Assembly: GCA_903944755.1 (NCBI GenBank)
Contig: CAJATB010000099.1
Coordinates: 1-7,117, forward strand
DNA: 7,117 nucleotides
Direction: 5' to 3'
Origin: an uncultured Bacteroidota bacterium
Lineage (GTDB): Bacteria > Bacteroidota > Bacteroidia > Chitinophagales > Chitinophagaceae
Shown here: positions 6,255 to 7,117 of the stretch, in pieces
How the letters are laid out: each line of letters starts with the position of its first letter
Numbering within the stretch: the stretch's first letter is position 1
The notes under the pieces: model-generated
Seen by the model: the letters and a program-made list of their open reading frames with translations, nothing else
Databases searched by the model: none
What the model was told of the DNA's origin: nothing
Translations under genes and position numbers: made by a program

Positions 6255-6800
6255 ATGAGTGAAACTTCTAAACAATATGACCAGGCAATTGAATCCTGTG
6301 CAGACATATTCATTAAAAAAACAAAGGATTACGGTACAGCTTGGCGTGTTTTAAGGCTAATATCGGTTGTAGACCAAATATTTATTAAAGCCCTTAGAAT
6401 AAGAACCATTCAAGATATAGGTTCCCAAAAAGTGGGGGATGACATAACATCTGAGTTTAAGGGGATTATAAATTATTCAGTTATAGGCCTTATACAACTT
6501 AAATTAAGCGACCCAAAAGTTGATGAATTACCTGTTGCTAAAGTACAGGAACTATACCATCAATATGTACAGTTTGCCAAGTCAACCATGATGGACAAAA
6601 ACCATGATTATGGCGAAGCATGGAGAGATATGAGCCAAGAAAGTTATGCCGATTTAATTTTAATGAAACTAATGCGCATACGCCAGATTCTTAACAATGA
6701 TGGTAAAACACTTATTAGTGAGGGTATTGATGCCAATTTTGTAGATATATTAAATTATGCTGTTTTTGCACTTATTCAAATTTCTGAAGGCAAACATTAA
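6255..6800 (+). CDS. DUF1599-domain protein with two tandem copies (function unknown)
   Basis: This is a soluble, mostly alpha-helical protein of 181 residues with no signal peptide or membrane segment; its function is not established. It consists of two copies of one unit about 93 residues apart. Copy 1 has KDYGTAWR (24-31), KALRIR (45-50) and FKGIINYSVIGLIQ (68-81). Copy 2 has HDYGEAWR (117-124), KLMRIR (138-143) and FVDILNYAVFALIQ (162-175). This matches the DUF1599 family (PF07659 as I remember it). That family has been discussed in connection with nucleotide modification, which I recall only loosely. The copies differ at K24/H117, T28/E121 and E67/N161, so they may not be equivalent. It lies 21 nt upstream of the DoxX-like gene, probably in one operon, and is divergent from folP. 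I see no exact TAnnTTTG promoter on the plus strand before it. Confidence 0.85.
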   Translation: MSETSKQYDQAIESCADIFIKKTKDYGTAWRVLRLISVVDQIFIKALRIRTIQDIGSQKVGDDITSEFKGIINYSVIGLIQLKLSDPKVDELPVAKVQELYHQYVQFAKSTMMDKNHDYGEAWRDMSQESYADLILMKLMRIRQILNNDGKTLISEGIDANFVDILNYAVFALIQISEGKH

Positions 6801-6821
6801 TTTAATTTAAAACAATTAACC

Positions 6822-7117
6822 ATGCAAAACTTCCTTAAAATACTTCGTTGGAGTGTTGGGTTACTTTTTATTTTTTCAGGCCTAATAAAGGCAAATGACC
6901 CACTTGGACTTAGTTATAAAATGGACGAATTTTTTGATGTATGGGGTATTGCATTCTTGTCGGACTATAGTTTATTATTAGCACTTATAATGAACACTTT
7001 CGAAATTATTGCAGGCATTGCACTTATAATTAAGTTTCCTTATAAACAAACACTTTGGACATTACTTGGCCTGATTTTGTTTTTTACCTTCCTAACTGGA
7101 TATGCATTATTTTCTGG
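6822..7117 (+). CDS. DoxX / BT_3928-like membrane protein, 3'-truncated by window edge
   Basis: Only the first 98 codons are in the window, and the frame is open to the edge. The N-terminus matches the Bacteroidota BT_3928-like branch of the DoxX family: ILRWSVGLLFIFSGLIKANDPLGLSYKMDEFF (7-38) is its diagnostic opening. The membrane segments seen are about 8-23, 50-70 and 76-97, with Glu61 in the second, in a family-typical position. Members usually have four helices and, further on, a CGCFG-type Cys pair linked to thiol redox, but that part lies outside the window. The ATG at 6822 is supported by its 21-nt spacing from the DUF1599 stop and by homology starting within the first ten residues. 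In other Bacteroidota this gene follows DUF1599 and precedes tpiA. The molecular function is unknown. Confidence 0.85.
   Translation, partial: MQNFLKILRWSVGLLFIFSGLIKANDPLGLSYKMDEFFDVWGIAFLSDYSLLLALIMNTFEIIAGIALIIKFPYKQTLWTLLGLILFFTFLTGYALFS

Noticed and set aside
1..7117. Mobile, phage, CRISPR or defence system
   Set aside because: Every intact frame of size is a recognised housekeeping or conserved Bacteroidota gene; no terminal inverted repeats, repeat arrays, integrase or transposase frames were found.

Overview
The window is an ordinary chromosomal stretch from an AT-rich member of the Bacteroidota, probably the Chitinophagaceae/Sphingobacteriia side (inference). Four things point there. 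The start codons lack Shine-Dalgarno sequences and are preceded by A/T-rich DNA. Matches to the Bacteroidota -7 promoter element TAnnTTTG occur in the divergent gaps. The neighbourhood ndk / DHH phosphoesterase / FKBP lipoprotein is typical of the phylum, as is the pair DUF1599 - DoxX (BT_3928-like). The helicase also carries a non-Ala DEAD box of a kind I associate with the phylum. I see no mobile element, CRISPR array, tRNA/rRNA, phage gene or defence gene.

Layout, left to right. (1) The C-terminal four fifths of a sodium/solute symporter very like vSGLT (+, cut by the left edge). (2) A DEAD-box RNA helicase (+, 1401-2732), separated from the transporter by a 51-nt gap that holds a long imperfect hairpin ending 2 nt before the start codon. 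(3) A near-ideal bidirectional terminator (2757-2792) between the convergent helicase and ndk. (4) ndk (-, 2839-3255), divergent from a DHH/DHHA1 phosphoesterase of the NrnA type (+, 3335-4357). This gene overlaps by ATGA a lipoprotein FKBP prolyl isomerase (+, 4354-5265). The 79-bp divergent gap carries two interleaved candidate promoters, and the phosphoesterase mRNA may be almost leaderless. (5) A terminator (5301-5335) between the convergent FKBP gene and folP. (6) folP, dihydropteroate synthase (-, 5351-6175), divergent from a tandem-duplicated DUF1599 protein (+, 6255-6800). The gap between them holds a 23-nt dyad over the candidate folP -7 element. (7) The N-terminal part of a DoxX/BT_3928-like membrane protein (+, from 6822, cut by the right edge).

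Taken together, the genes cover nutrient uptake (symporter), RNA remodelling (helicase), nucleotide and nanoRNA turnover (Ndk, NrnA), envelope protein folding (FKBP), folate synthesis (FolP) and an uncharacterised but conserved Bacteroidota pair (DUF1599, DoxX). No strikingly new system is evident. The best leads are the hairpin at the helicase start, the dyad in the folP/DUF1599 gap, the possibly leaderless phosphoesterase mRNA, the natural Pro-to-Leu change at a sulfonamide-resistance position of FolP, and the two-copy DUF1599 protein of unknown function. All family assignments are from recognised motifs and remembered family sequences; no database search was run.
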